A stretch of 64,000 nt of DNA from Dipteris shenzhenensis (GCA_047967505.1 CM106539.1), one strand, 5' to 3'. Shown: positions 33,221-45,466, numbered from the stretch's first letter. The notes: generated by a model from the letters alone, not told the origin. Program-made: numbers and translations.

Positions 33221-33495
33221 GAGATAGATGAAGGAGTTTGACAACTTCGGCCATTTTGGTGACCATTTTTGGCAAATGTAGGAGGAATTTGACCACGGCG
33301 CAGAAGGCAAAGTTGGTCAGGACATCATGGGGTGTCCAAAAATGCACAAACCCTCTAGATGGCCAAATTTGTGCCGTGGCGGGTTTTTGCATTTTTGGAC
33401 ACCCCATGATGTCCTGACCAACTTTGCCTTCTGCGCCGTGGTCAAATTCCTCCTATATTTGCAAAAAATGGTCACCAAAATTACCAAACTTAGTC
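33221..33495. repeat. Long foldback element 2 (~130-bp arms)
   Basis: This is the same family as the 32.3-kb element but with a better-paired inner stem: 'aaggcaaagttggtcagg' against 'cctgaccaactttgcctt', and 'gacatcatggggtgtcc' against its complement. The common flank ('ccttgtaaaggattgatgca') shows the two hairpins lie in a larger duplicated unit about 880 bp apart. Confidence 0.9.
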
Positions 33496-35074
33496 GAGAG
33501 TATTATTTTGACTTGGAATATTCATAATATTTTCCTAAATTAATTTTATAAAAATATATATACAAGTAATAGAACTTAATTGCATGGAATATGAAGAGAA
33601 TAGTAAAATAGCTATAACTTTTGTGCTACAACTCCGATTGTAAATATTTTTAGTTCAAAATCGAGAGCATGAGTAGCTCTATGATATTTGACTGGAAAAA
33701 TAGGGTCTATGTTCAAAAATATTTTCCCTGAATGTTCAAATTCAATGTAGAAGACCTTCAAAAATTAGTCACAAGTTGAGGGGGTCATAAATTTGTAATT
33801 ACTTTGGATACAAATGAAGGAAAAGGGACAAGTTTGCATCTAAAAGGTTCACCTCTCTACACAACAAACTTGGAGGTGGCGTAGTCAATACTATACAATT
33901 CAAAGCAACATTACCTTATATTGAATTAACAACACATTCAAAATTCCAACCATGACTCAATCAAAATTATTGCTTATGACATGGTGTATCTTGCAAAAAA
34001 GAGAATGTGATAAAATTTACATTTTTGTATTATAATCTCCATTAAAATACAAGACTCTTCATAGCCTGTACCTCCTCTTTGCTACCTCTAATACATAGAG
34101 AAAAGAGGCTTTTGAAATCCCCAAGTAAGATCCTAATACTAATAACATTAAGGCTCTCCTCTCACGGTAGCTAGGCACAAAGCTTTTTACACCATTGCCA
34201 ATGGGATAAATGCAATAGGGAAAGCCATGTGATGTGGATCATAATGATCAAGCTGTCAATACTTTGATGCACTTCAGTAGTTAAGTAGGCCATTCTACAA
34301 ATTGGATGTGGAAGAACACAACGTATCCTCCTGCTCGGCTAATATAGTGCACCAATGAGAGATCTCAAATGCCTCCTGCATCAATTCAACAACCATTACA
34401 TTAGCAAACCTAACAAATCACATTACATTAAAAGACCATAAAATATAAATCAATACATAGGATGCTTACCATCATGGCATTGTCTCCTTTAATGATGCAA
34501 GTAAGGCAAATAGGTATAAACTGTAAGCTTTAGACATGAAAACTTTAGGCATGAAAACTTTATACATATTACTTGAAAACTTAAGACACAAAACCACACA
34601 ATTAAACCATCAAAATAAAATTCATCAATGCTTTTAATGTCCTTCAAGTCATGAAGAAAACCTATGCAAATTCCAAAATGCCCAACCTACAATTTATGGA
34701 CAGCTTGTACTAGTTAAACGCATTGTTTGATGTTGCACGAGGGATAAAATGGACATTTTCATGCATTTCTCTAGATTCTTGCCTGCTATTTCACCATTTC
34801 AAGTAAAGTTGAAGGACTATATATTTCATTTTCCATGACTAAAAGGTATTCCTGCACATAACTTACAGACAGTCCATTGTTACTTATATCAAAGATTCCA
34901 CTACTTCCCACTCCTATGTTAAAATAGGATCTTGTAAAGAAGATAGGCAAGGAAGGTACATAGTCTAAGAAATACATCCTTCCTCTTAGGAAGCTTATGT
35001 GGACCCTTGGCAAAACCTTCCATGACTATCTAGTTAGTCAAACTATAAGTTCAAGTCATCCAATGCATTTTTCA
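33496..35074. other. Non-coding, no gene seen
   Basis: AT-rich sequence without recognisable domains, LTRs or repeats. Confidence 0.45.
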
Positions 35075-35335
35075 TATTCTAGAACACACTAGAGCTTACA
35101 ATATTGTCAACTTCTATCACTTTCTTCCTGACCATGCCTCTAGAATACACTAGAGCTCACAATATTGCCATCTTTGGCCACTTTGGTCACTTTATTCTTG
35201 ACCATGCCTCTACAACACACTAGAGCTCACAATATTGCCAGCTTGTGTCACTTTCTTCCTGACCATGCCTCCAGAACACACTAGAGCTCACAGCATTACC
35301 ACCTTGTGTCACTGTGTTCTAGACCATGCCTGTTG
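35075..35335. repeat. Tandem repeat, ~65-75 bp x 4
   Basis: 'acacactagagctcacaata' and 'gaccatgcctc' alternate through four units of slightly different length. Confidence 0.9.
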
Positions 35336-35689
35336 GAAAAACAATAGCTGTAGGAGAGGAAAGAGCAGTTGTATCCTATATGACAAGGAAAAGAGAGGGA
35401 AAGGTTTTGTAGGAGAGCAAAGAGTTGCTATAGCAGAAGGAAAAGTACCTATAGGAGGGAAAAGAGCACCTGTACCAGAAACAAAAGCGCCTATAGACGG
35501 GAAAGAGAACCTGTAGGATATGGTGGCTAAGCAAGAGACCATAAAGCAAGAGAGGGCAGATCAAGAGAGGAAAGAGAAGACGGAGGTAGAGCATGAGGGG
35601 ATAGAGCAAGAGGAGGCATAGAAACAGTGAGAAGAGCAGGAGAGAGAAGACCAACTGTAGGAGGTGCTGCAACCCAAATTTTGAAAAAT

Positions 35690-36085
35690 GGAGGGAGAGA
35701 GCAGCTAGACAAGAGCAAAGGAGAAGAGACAGAGGGGGTAGGCCTACAGTAGGCTAGAGGACAAAAGAAATTCATCCAAAAGGTCCCACAATGGAGGGAG
35801 ACGGAAGTTGGACCAGAGCAGAGGAGCAGAGAAAGGGGGCAGACCTACAGTAGGCTAGAGGACAAAAGAAATTTGTCCAAAAGGTCCCACAATGGAGGGA
35901 GAGGGCGGTTGGACCAGAGCAGAGGAGCAAGGAAAGAGGGCAGACTTGCAGTAGGCTACAAGACAAAAGAAATTCGTCCAAAAGGTCCCATAATGGAGGG
36001 AGAGGGCAGTTGGACCAGAGCAAAGGAGCGAGAAAAAGGGGGCAGACTTGCAATACACCTAAGGAGAAGAGAAATTCGCCCACAA
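35690..36085. repeat. Tandem repeat, 101 bp x about 3.7
   Basis: The landmark 'acaaaagaaattcatccaaa' recurs at 35,761, 35,862 and 35,963, and partially at 36,064. The units are purine-rich. Long Leu/Ser/Pro-rich minus-strand frames across this array are by-products of the repeat. Confidence 0.92.
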
Positions 36086-37040
36086 GGGCCCACAAAGACA
36101 TAAAGAGATTTGGGGATGATCTGGGATGAGTGCACATGGGAGGGTGGTCAAGCATGGATTAAGGGGGGGGAGGATGATTTGGGTGGTCCCCAATGTAAGA
36201 GGAATAGCCAATAGGGGATCTTTGCATGCCTGCCATCCCTCCACCTCCACATAGCATTGCCCCACACAAAGGAGCACTCTCATTGGTACACCTCAAATCC
36301 TTCTCTAATCCCTTGAAATTAGGAAACACTAATTGGAGGCTCTTTTGAGACCCCATTTCTCCCCTAATGATGTGGAAGGAAAATGTTAAGGGGAAATATA
36401 AGTGTGTTGCATAGAAAATTGTTTGGCCAATAGTATGGTGTTTGTGCCATGATCAATTTAGGAATTTAGACTACTAGAAATTCCTTTGACGGAAGAATAC
36501 ATGCCTGCTAGCACTCCAAGTATACCAATGCTTATAATCATTGTGCACAAAATGATCTGCACCAATAAAATGCAACAAATCATGTGAAATTGTTGAATCT
36601 ATATGTTTATTGTTATTAATCCCATGGAATATTAAAGATATCCTTATGCCATCATAGCTACAATAACACAACCATAAACTTTTGAAGGACATTATACTAT
36701 TAAGCACAATTTTCACACATGTTAACATAGGGAAGGTAAGTGCCACCAATAGTAACCATGCAATATGGTAATATCATCACTAGTAAGATTTTTAATAGTT
36801 AAATCATCATATAAACATACGACTTCATGTCACACATCCATGTGAGCAATCAGATGCCAATACTTTTGCAATCTAGGTATTGAAAGAGAAATTTGTTTGT
36901 GAGATATGTATGTAAAGTTAAACTTGAATTAAAAGTGCAAATGAATGTAAAGTTGACATGTATGTAGAGTTGAACTTGAATTAAAAGTGCAAATGAAAAT
37001 TAAAAAAATATAAGCATTGATAAGTTGAAATAGAATGAAG
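36086..37040. other. Non-coding; expected 3' flank of AVT1 copy A
   Basis: I looked here for the last AVT1 exon (the final membrane span) on the minus strand and did not find a convincing match. Confidence 0.4.
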
Positions 37041-37044
37041 CACC

Positions 37045-39600
37045 TACCTCAACTCTACTAGCTCTCCCTTTGTAAATTGCCAAGAAGCATGCACAAGGAA
37101 ACATCACATTCTGCACATAAAGCAAGAGTGAAAACAAGTAAAGTAGGAAACACTTTTAGACTTCAAACATTTAATGGGATAGTTTACTAACCACCAACAT
37201 GCTGAGGACAGATCCAATGAAGGACATCATGTAACCTACATAATCAAAAAATAAAATCCAACAAAAACCATAATATTATATGCATATGTAGAGTAAAGCT
37301 CATATCTATGAATCCTTATTTACACGACATCAAAAGAGTAGATCCTTTAATCCAACATTGCATTTAATCAACCTAAAAAAGATTTCTCTAGTCCAAAGTG
37401 TCATTGTTACACTACAACATAGCTAAGAAAGCTCCTTTGATAGGACAAGTAGCTCAACATATGTATAATCCTTATAGTAGATGTTCAATGTTCATATAGG
37501 ACTACATCTCTAACTATGTAAGCAAGCAATAATTGATGAGGTAGTAAAGTCTTGCAAGGTTTCCCTCCTATGAATGCACTAGAAGTAGGACATACTATAA
37601 TGTTAACTAAGTCATCTAGTACCCAAATTATTTATGAATCGTTGTACTATGTAGAAAGAGCCTTTATTTATATATATATATTAATAGAATTACATTAAGT
37701 AATGAATAATGTACATACCAAAAAATGGCACCAAGGTTGCAACACAAACAGTGGAGATGATAAGAAGTATTCGTATTGCCATTGTTGGAACCGATTTTGT
37801 GCATGGTCCAAACTTGCTCATAGGTAGTAGCTCCTCTATCCCGAAAGAACAGGAGATATTATCAAAGCAAATGTGAGATATGTGTTAAGGAACCAAGGTT
37901 TTAAACAAAATAAAGATTTGAATAAGACAAACACTACAACTAAAGTACGTTAAAACATGTCGGAGGTGGATTGATGAAAGGATATTTAGTGATTTTCCAA
38001 ATCTTTTTCCAGTGGCATTGAGCAGGATATGAAAGGTTAGGTTGGTGACCTCTTGACTGCTGTTGAGGGAGCTCTGATGGACTCTCTATAGTAGTTCGAT
38101 TGGCAGAATCACTTAGTTACACAAGACATGCGGATGTTTGCAACTGAATTCGACCACTTCGCGTGCATTGGAGCTCCATTCAGCCTTCTGCTTGTTGACA
38201 GAAAATCCTGGGGGATGATGAGGATTTCTTCTAACGAGGCTCGGACAGGATTTTCTGTCAACAAGCAGAAGGCTAAGGCTGCTTGTTGACAGAAAATCCT
38301 GGGGGATGATGAGGATTTCTTCTAACGAGGCTCGGACAGGATTTTTTGTCAACAAGCAGAAGGCTGAATGGAGCTCTGATGCATGCGAAGTGGTCGAATT
38401 CAGTTGCAAACATCTGCATGGCTGACGGCTCATCCTCCTTTACAAATCGATTTAAATTGGCAGGTGGTAAAGTCTCGTTAGAAGAAATCCTCATCATCCC
38501 CCAAGATTTTCTGTTAACAAGCAGAAGGCTGAATGGAGCTCCGATGCACGCGAAGTGGTCGAATTCAGTTGCAAACATCCGCATGTCTTGTGTAACTGAG
38601 TGATTCTGCCAACCGAACTGGTGTAGAGAGTCCATTAGAGCTCCCTCAGTAGCAGTCAAGAGGTCACTAACCTGACCTTTCATATCCTGCTCAACGCCAC
38701 TAGAAAAAGATTTGCCACTACAACTCCCAACACCTTTGGCTCATTGTAGGCTCAAAAAGATTTGGCACATAGAAAGGATATTTAGTGAATGGATTGATGA
38801 CCTGCAAGGGAGCAAACATGGAAAGAGGTTCCTTGGCACATGAGAAACGAGAAAATATTCTTAACATAAATACGCATTTCGCATTGCCATACTTTGCCAT
38901 GCTTACCGTGGCAAAGAGGGCTACTTGTGATGCAAAGAACTCCGTTGGCAAATTTAAAGTGATTTGTGAAAGTGTTCCCTCTCCAAACATGGTGAATCCA
39001 ATGGTTGCCATTGCCGCATAAAATACAGTGCACAAAACAAAGTTGCAAGGGTGAAGGAGCGTACCATCAGCGTTTTGAAAGGTGAATGCACACTTGAGAA
39101 CACAATATTGCTCCAATTGGGCCCAAACTATTTACCTCACTATCAAGACTGTTGTATATCTACTTTTGTCTTTCATGGAAGCATATATGTTAGGAAAAAC
39201 TGCATGCCCAGCGTAGCAAAAACCATAAACTCCTATTGCCAATGGAAGCTGTGTCCAATTAGTCAAAGGGCCTGTTTGTTTGAAGCCCACCCCATCCACA
39301 GCTCCAACCCACACAACCAATATCAACACTACAGTGGTTACCAGAATGCCTGTAGCTGCAAGAGCATGCTTTCTTAGTTAGATCCAATCAGGCTAATTCA
39401 TGTTTCCATTTTACATCCCCGAGCAGTACTTGTTACATACCTGACAGATAAGATAGCCAAGTAGGGTCTAGGAGCAGTATAGGCATTACTACTGCTGCCG
39501 CCAAGATAGCAAAGAATGCAGTGGAACTTATGTGAAATGTACCCCAGTCGATATGAACAGAGGGAAACTGATTCGAGAGGTTGTCTCCCTCCAATTTGAG
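37045..39600 (-). pseudogene. AVT1: AVT1-like vacuolar amino acid transporter, copy A (5'-truncated)
   Basis: Family members are multi-span amino acid/auxin permease carriers that move neutral amino acids into the vacuole. Exons in minus-strand order: ~39,597-39,441 (LEGDNLSNQFPSVHID...LSYLS, donor gtatgt); ~39,354-39,136 (VYGFCYAGHAVFPNIYASM); ~39,040-38,907 (FTMFGEGTLSQITLNLP, donor gtaagc); ~38,800 (VINPFTKY); ~37,900-37,738 (LTFALII...MSKFGPCTKS, donor gtatgt); ~37,240-37,193 (MMSFIGSVLSMLV); ~37,110-37,045 (NVMFPCACFLAIYKGRASRV, donor gtaggt). The first exons and probably the last are missing. One base is lost near 37,850, giving a stop after 'LTFALIISPVLSG'. A 0.7-kb foldback element sits between the INPFTKY and LTFALI exons. 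The 5' side joins unrelated sequence and then a copia LTR. Confidence 0.88.
37999..38713. mobile_element. 0.7-kb foldback element inside AVT1 copy A
   Basis: The outer arms (about 37,999-38,205 and 38,500-38,713) are inverted copies, starting 'aaatctttttcc.gtggc' and continuing 'ttgagcaggatatgaaagg'. The core (38,206-38,500) contains further inverted and direct copies of 'acagaaaatcctgggggatg' and 'gcctcgttagaagaaatcc'. The equivalent intron in copy B (about 53,100-53,150) lacks it. A minus-strand frame (38,273-38,683) contains FATEFDHFACI.APFSLLLV twice because it runs through both copies. Whether that reflects a captured gene piece is unknown. Confidence 0.75.
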
Positions 39601-39902
39601 ATAGGGCCCAAGGTTGAGGTGGAAGGACATGATCATGTGCCACCCTTCCACATAAGAGGACCCATAGGTGTGTTGTACATAATCCATGGTAGTAATATTA
39701 TAAAATGTTAAGGTGGCATGGTTCCTCCATGTGTTACCCCTCCACTTAGGCAGTCCCATGCCTGTATTTAGAGAGACATGGCCCAAAGACCATGGGAGAA
39801 GTAATATAAAATAGGTGGGGATGGAAATTATATTGGATTATTCCCTCCTTGTAGGAGAGGCCCATGTGGGGGGGTGTAGATAGTCTAAGAATGCAAGTTA
39901 AA
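39601..39902. other. Unassigned sequence between AVT1 copy A and a copia LTR
   Basis: About 300 bp match neither AVT1 copy B nor the adjacent LTR. An open frame fuses it in phase with the AVT1 exon (39,786-39,433) but shows no domain. Confidence 0.4.
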
Positions 39903-40031
39903 TATGTTTAGAGAGAAGAAGAAGAGATGATAGACACACCAAATAGACTCCCAAAGACTGATTCATATTGATCACTAGTTACATATATAGACCTAGTTCA
40001 AGTTAGGGCAAGCTATATATAGCTCTAACAC
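39903..40031 (-). repeat. Short copia 3' LTR (~129 bp) with polypurine tract
   Basis: On the minus strand the purine tract GAGTGGGGG precedes TGTTAGAGCTATATATAGC, and the LTR ends in CTCTCTAAACA. Its last ~65 bp match 40,785-40,848 on the opposite strand. At about 130 bp it is short for a copia LTR. Confidence 0.75.
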
Positions 40032-40183
40032 CCCCACTCAAACAAAGGTCTCTAGCTACGGATGAAAAAACCCTTGGGAAGCACAAGGGAAAAACCCGAG
40101 CTCCTATATACAAGTATACAAGTTGATCATTTGTACAATTATTTACAAGTATGTAATGCAGATGTGCATTTATATACAAAAGT

Positions 40184-40784
40184 TCACCCATAGGTGTGAT
40201 AATCTTGGAAGAGAGAAGCTGCAAGAACTCCAAGTTTTGATCGTAGCATTGTGAAGCATGCCTCACTAAGTTCTTTAGTGAGAATATCTGCAATCATTTG
40301 AAAAGTGGGACAATGTTCAATCATTATCATCCCTTTCTTCACTTCATGTCTGACATAATGGTAATGAACAACAATATGTTTGGATTTGTTATGCTGAGCA
40401 TAGTCTTTAGCTAGAATTATGGCACTTTGATTATCACATCTGAGAGGAGTACTGGATGATGGAGGATGACCAATATCTGCAAGCAATGTCATAGCCAAAC
40501 CAATTCTTGAGCTGCTAGAGAAGCTGCTACATACTCAGATTCTGTGGTAGAAACAGCAACACAACGTTGCTTCTTACTTGCCCAAGAGACCAAGCAACCA
40601 TTGATAAAGAAGCAATTACTACTTGTAGACTACATAGAGAAGTGAGAGCTTGCCCAATTTGCATCTATATATCCCAAAAGATCAAGAGACATCATAGAAG
40701 ATGATTTTGCATGACGTCGATAAACTAATCCGAAATCAAAAGTGCCTTTCAAATACTTTAGAACATGTTTTGCTGCAGTAATCA
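40184..40784 (-). pseudogene. Ty1-copia RNase H / RT end, inverted half of element 1
   Basis: The minus-strand frames read KYLKGTFDFGLVYRRH (~40,740), STTESEYVAASLAAQELVW (~40,520) and RCDNQSAIILAKDYAQHNKS (40,450-40,390). These are the standard C-terminal pol motifs of copia elements, followed by the LTR at 39,903-40,031. A stop and frameshift lie near 40,630 and 40,500. The half ends abruptly where a plus-strand LTR end begins. Confidence 0.92.
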
Positions 40785-40860
40785 ATATGAATCAGTCTTT
40801 GGGAGTCTATTTGGTGTGTCTATCATCTCTTCTTCTTCTCTCTCAACATGGTATCAGAGC
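40785..40860 (+). repeat. Copia 5' LTR end plus tRNA-iMet primer-binding site
   Basis: The LTR remnant ends TCTCTCAACA at 40,848. TGGTATCAGAGC (40,849-40,860) then matches the 3' end of plant initiator methionine tRNA, the usual copia primer site. The LTR piece is the same family as the inverted 39,903-40,031 LTR. Confidence 0.9.
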
Positions 40861-43215
40861 TACAAAGGTTTTCCTATTGTATGCTCACTGTAATGAAGAA
40901 AGACAGGAAGTATTAGTTGTTGATTTGATTACATAGCACTTTCAGTATCTCATCGCTTATTTTCTCTTGTCGATTTTGACATGTCTAACTTGATGTGGTT
41001 TTTTGGAGGTCTTTTGGTATGCATTTGAGAAAGTTATCAGTGGCAAATGGATCATGGATCAATTTGAGGAGCGTAGCTCTCATCATGCTCTTCGTTCTGA
41101 GCACTTAAATGCCCTAATCAAACTTCGGAGCAGAAAGTTACATCAGTTTTTGTGTGACGACTACTTTTTTTCTTGGTTTCGTGATCAGCACGCTCGTACT
41201 GCTTTTCACTAAGATTCTTGTGGCTTCATGATAAACGTATTGGTTTAGTGATCGGCATGATTGTAGTGCTTTTCACCAAAAATACCTCTATTTTGCGCTT
41301 TGCTTTTCTCCAAAAATATCATGGTTTCGTGATCAACAAGCTCAAAGCGCTTTCTTGGCATGCATGCTATTTCTAGTATACTCCCGTCTCACATTCTATC
41401 CTTTTTTTTGGGGGGGTATCTCGAGTTCTATATTTTCAGAGCGACCATTGTATTCTTGATCATTGATGTGAGCTTTGACAAACATATTCTCTCGAAGTAT
41501 GATGGCAACGTCTATAATCGTCTACGGCTTTCCTTTTGGTCAATGATCTGTTCCTCTGTTTTAAGGACACGGTTTTCCTGGTTGGAAAGTGAAGATGTTA
41601 TTGATACGATGTTATTGATACTCAAAGGTGATAATCTTTCAGATATTGTTCTTGGTGATCTCATTTGTCCATCCCAACCTGTTGATGGCAACTCCGAATC
41701 ATGCTCTTGTGACTCAAGGCCCTCTCTTTGAGCAATGGAGATTTGACTCTACTGACTGGTGTTCTCTTGATAAAGCGGCTCCTCGGTATATTTTATCTGC
41801 TCTACATGATTCTCTTATGCTGGATGTATTTTCCCTTCCTTCTTCTCATGCAATATGTGAATATCTCATTTCTACTTTTGAGAAGAAATCTATCACAGAG
41901 ATTCTTTATCTTCGTAATCTTTTGAGCACTCCGTACAAAGTTGTAGCTCTTATGACAACTCATATTGACTCATTCAAGAATATCGTCAATCAACTTGTTG
42001 CTGCTGGTGCACCTGTTCCACGAAATCAATTAGTGACCTATCTTCTCGACACAGTCTAGGATCCATTATATGATAATATTGTTACCATCCTTTCCAACAA
42101 AAACGAGATTGATTTTGATTAAACATGTATTTCTTTGATTGAGTACACTCAATGACACGAGCGTCGTAAAGACTCTCATGAATCTCTCATGATAACAACG
42201 GATGATGCAGATTCAGAGACAGCTTGTGTTGCTCGCAAGCATCCTTTTCCCAAATATGGACGTGGTGGTTATGGATGTGGTTGTCATCCGTATAGAGGTG
42301 GCAATTCTTCTCATCTCAAATATCCTGAGAGACATTGTTCTTACTGTGATAAGCATGGTCATGTTATCTCTGATTATTGGGCTCGGCAATATGATGAGGA
42401 ACATGGTGTTACCACTAAGCAACCCCGCTTATACAATAATTCTCCTTGCGAATATTATGGCAAAAATCATCCATCCTTTCGGTGTTACAAGAGGCGTTAT
42501 GATCGTGAACGTACTCAAGCATATGCTGCTCAACAACAAGATGCCCATATGCATCAAGAGGCAAATCATATCTGTTCTGATGTCTCTCCAGAAAGGATAC
42601 TTCATGTTCGAGATGGTTCCACTTTTATTGTTGATTCTGGTGCTACTGGTAATATGACATATCAATCTCAATGGTTACATAATTATCATGCTCTTCCTCA
42701 CAAAAAATTGGTTTATCTTGTTGATGACACTACTTGTCAAGTCATGGGTGTTGGTGATTTATATCTTGGCACTTTTTCTTCAACGAGAGTCTTGTGAGGC
42801 ATTCTCCATGTTCCAGATCTTCAGAGAAATCTTCTTTCTGTTGCACAACTTGTTGATCTTGGTCTCTTTATTGGCTTTGACCACACACATTGTCGGATTG
42901 AAAAAGATGGACATACCATAGTAGTTGCTCCTTGGAATGGTAACCTGTTTCAACTTTCCTTAAATGATGATATTCCTCACATGGGCCTTTGTGAATATTG
43001 CGCTCTTGGCAAGCATCATCGAAAACCCTTTCATGCATCTACTTCAACTCATTCATATGCTTTATTGAATCTTGTTCACACTCATATATGTGGACCTTTT
43101 CCTCCATCCAAGTCTTTCTACAGGTATTTCATCACTTTTGTTGATGATTGGTCAAGATATACAATTGCATTTCTCTTGCAACATAAGTCAGAGGCCTTAT
43201 CAGAGAAAACAATAC
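40861..43215 (+). pseudogene. Ty1-copia element 1: gag, protease, integrase start
   Basis: Gag (41,628-42,059) has the UBN2-type pattern ending QLVTYLLDTV before a stop. After a gap, 42,189-42,797 has two zinc knuckles, CSYCDKHGHVISDYW (last Cys replaced) and CEYYGKNHPSFRCY (second Cys replaced). The protease site FIVDSGATGNMTYQSQW follows. A GAG-pre-integrase segment (CEYCALGKHHRKPFH) and integrase (FVDDWSRYTIAFLLQHKSEA) come next, until a second element interrupts at about 43,215. Stops at 42,057, 42,120 and 42,796 disable it. Confidence 0.92.
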
Positions 43216-44985
43216 AACGTATGTGCTCAATAGATAACAGGATCTCGTATGCAAGAGAGAGAAGAAGATAGTATGGAGAATCAAAAATTTGATTACTATA
43301 AAACTGATACAATAGATGGCGTTGCCTCCTAGCTGTGCGCTCCTGTGAAAGAAGCTTCGATGGCATGCTGGAAATAGTAGAGGACGGAGGCTGGATGATA
43401 AGGAATCAGGGTTGCTGTAGCCAGTGATGAAATGGGCTCCATGGGCTTGCTCTTATATAGCCACCAGTCATAGTCGGTTAGACCCAATTAGGTGACTGAT
43501 CCAGTCTACCCAAAATGGTCAACTGGGAGTCGGTCTCAAAATAGGCCACCAACCACACAATAGAACCGTGGCCAAAATAGAGCAACTAGCCTATGATTGC
43601 CATTCGGCATCTGGGATCATCTGGGGCTTCAAATGAGCCCTGCAACCCCAGAGTGGGCCGCCCTGGGAAACGCTCCATCTACCCTCTGTGCGGTCAATCA
43701 TGGGATGCCTTCCTACACTTGCATGTAGCCTAGTTGATAGTGTGCCAACTCTATCTAAAGCCGTCCAACCATCAGGCCACACATGGCCCCCATCTGGTGT
43801 CCAAACCAGGACCTACTAGATAACCGAGCTACTCAAATGCCTTCTCCTCATATGGGGGGCTTACAAGTAGAGTTAGTTGGTTCCTGCGTAGTTACACGAG
43901 AGTGGAGCATTAATATCTAACACCCCCCCTCAATGTCCACCTGCAAGTGAACTTAGTTTTTCGGCCCAATGCCAAGTCGATGAAGATGGCTGTCCAGCAA
44001 GTCTCTTCCAAGAGCCTTCGTGAAGATGTCTGCAACATTCTCTGTAGTCGAACAGTACACCAAGTCGACCTCTCCATCCATGATGAGCTCGCGTACAAAG
44101 TGATATTGAATCTTAATGTGTTTTGTGCGAGCGTGGAACACAGGGTTCTTTGCAACTGCCATGCAACTCTAATTGTCACATGATAAATGCATAGGCTTGT
44201 TCTGCACTGCACCCATGTCCCCTAAAATCCTCCTCAACCACACTGCCTCACAAGAAGCAAAACATGCTGATTTGTACTCAGCCTCAGTATAAGAAAGAGC
44301 AATTGTGGGTTGCTTCTTGCTGACCCATGACATAGCTCCAGATCCAAGTGAGAAACAGTAACCTGTCATTGACCTCCTGCTGTCCACGTCTCCTACCCAA
44401 TCCGAGTCAAAGAATCTGGTCAAGATGTTGCCCTTGGTATAGGTGATGCCATAATCAAGTGTGCCTTTGATGTATTTCAGCACCCGCATCCCTACCCTCC
44501 AATGGTTCTCTCAAGGCTTATTGGAAAACTTGCTTAGTACACCAGTCGCAAAGCTGATGTCCGGCCGCGTGTTGCACAAGTAAATCAAGCTGCCCACAAG
44601 CCTTTTGTACTTCACTTCATCCACCAGTGGTGATGAATCCTCGTTTGAGAGCTTCACATCAACCTCCATAGGGGTGCCAACTGTCTTGCACTCAGCCATG
44701 CCAAATGCCTTCAGTATCTCTCCAGCATACTTCAACTGTGAGATGAAGATATGTTTTGGCTCTTGCCAAACTTCAATCCCCAAACAAAAATGCATCTGTT
44801 CGAGGTTTGTCATTTCAAACTCTCTTCCTAGCAAATGCTTTGTCTGCGAGATCTTCTCTTCATGGTTTCCTATTATGACAAGGTCGTCCACATAAAGGGC
44901 CACAATCATACACCTACCTCCTTCTCTGAAGATATACAAATTTGCATCAGATGGGCTCCTCCTGAATCCGTTTTGCAGAAAGTAG
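43215..44985 (-). mobile_element. Ty1-copia element 2, 5'-truncated, nested in element 1
   Basis: It lies on the minus strand. RT begins inside the gene at about 44,985 (LQNGFRRSPSDANLYIFREG) and continues with MIVALYVDDLVIIGNHEEKI and SLIYLCNTRPDISFATGVL (44,511-44,939). RNase H follows (MTGYCFSLGSGAMSWVSKKQ, 44,169-44,489), then DIFTKALGRDLLDSHL (43,953-44,162). The polypurine tract GAGGGGGGG and 3' LTR start TGTTAGATATTAATG come at 43,923. The LTR runs to about 43,215. No 5' LTR, gag or integrase remains. Host integrase motifs resume at 45,010. Confidence 0.9.
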
Positions 44986-44989
44986 GCAT

Positions 44990-45466
44990 CAATCTACTAA
45001 ACTTCATACTGGTTTTCGGATCAAGACCCTTCGTAGTGACAACGGTGGATAATATATTTCTAATCTTTTTAATGATTATTGCATTGAGTGTGGCATTCAT
45101 CATGAATATACTATTCCATACTCTCCTCAACAAAATGCTCATGCAGAGCGTAAGAATTGCACTTCTCTTGATGCTATGTGATGTATGCTCCTTCATTTTG
45201 GATTATCTCGAAGCTTTTGGGCAGAAGCACTTCTAATAGCCATCTTTGTGCAAAATCATCTTCCTACAACTGCACCTTCTGGTCAGATACTTCTGGTCAG
45301 ATACCAATCATAGCTTGGACAGGGGAGACTCCTTTTGTATCACATTTTCAAACTTTTGGTTGCATTGCTTATATTCATGTACCAAAAGAGATACGAAAAA
45401 AGCTAGATCTTCCTCGCAAAAGGTAATATTCATTGGATATTCTCCGAATTCTAAAGGTTATAGATG
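44990..45466 (+). pseudogene. Copia element 1 integrase, continued after nested insertion
   Basis: Plus-strand frames give [19 protein letters not shown] (around 45,025; catalytic D and downstream core), [13 protein letters not shown] (the E-containing 'NG.AER.N' block), then GQIPIIAWTGETPFVSHF and KVIFIGYSPNSKGYR. Continuity of motif order across the 43.2-45.0 kb insertion shows that element 2 jumped into element 1. The coding sequence ends abruptly at the palindromic array. Confidence 0.88.

Noticed and set aside
35376-36155. Leu/Ser/Pro/Cys-rich minus-strand frames up to 127 codons
   Set aside because: They run through the 101-bp tandem repeat and repeat the same peptide every ~34 residues; no domain.
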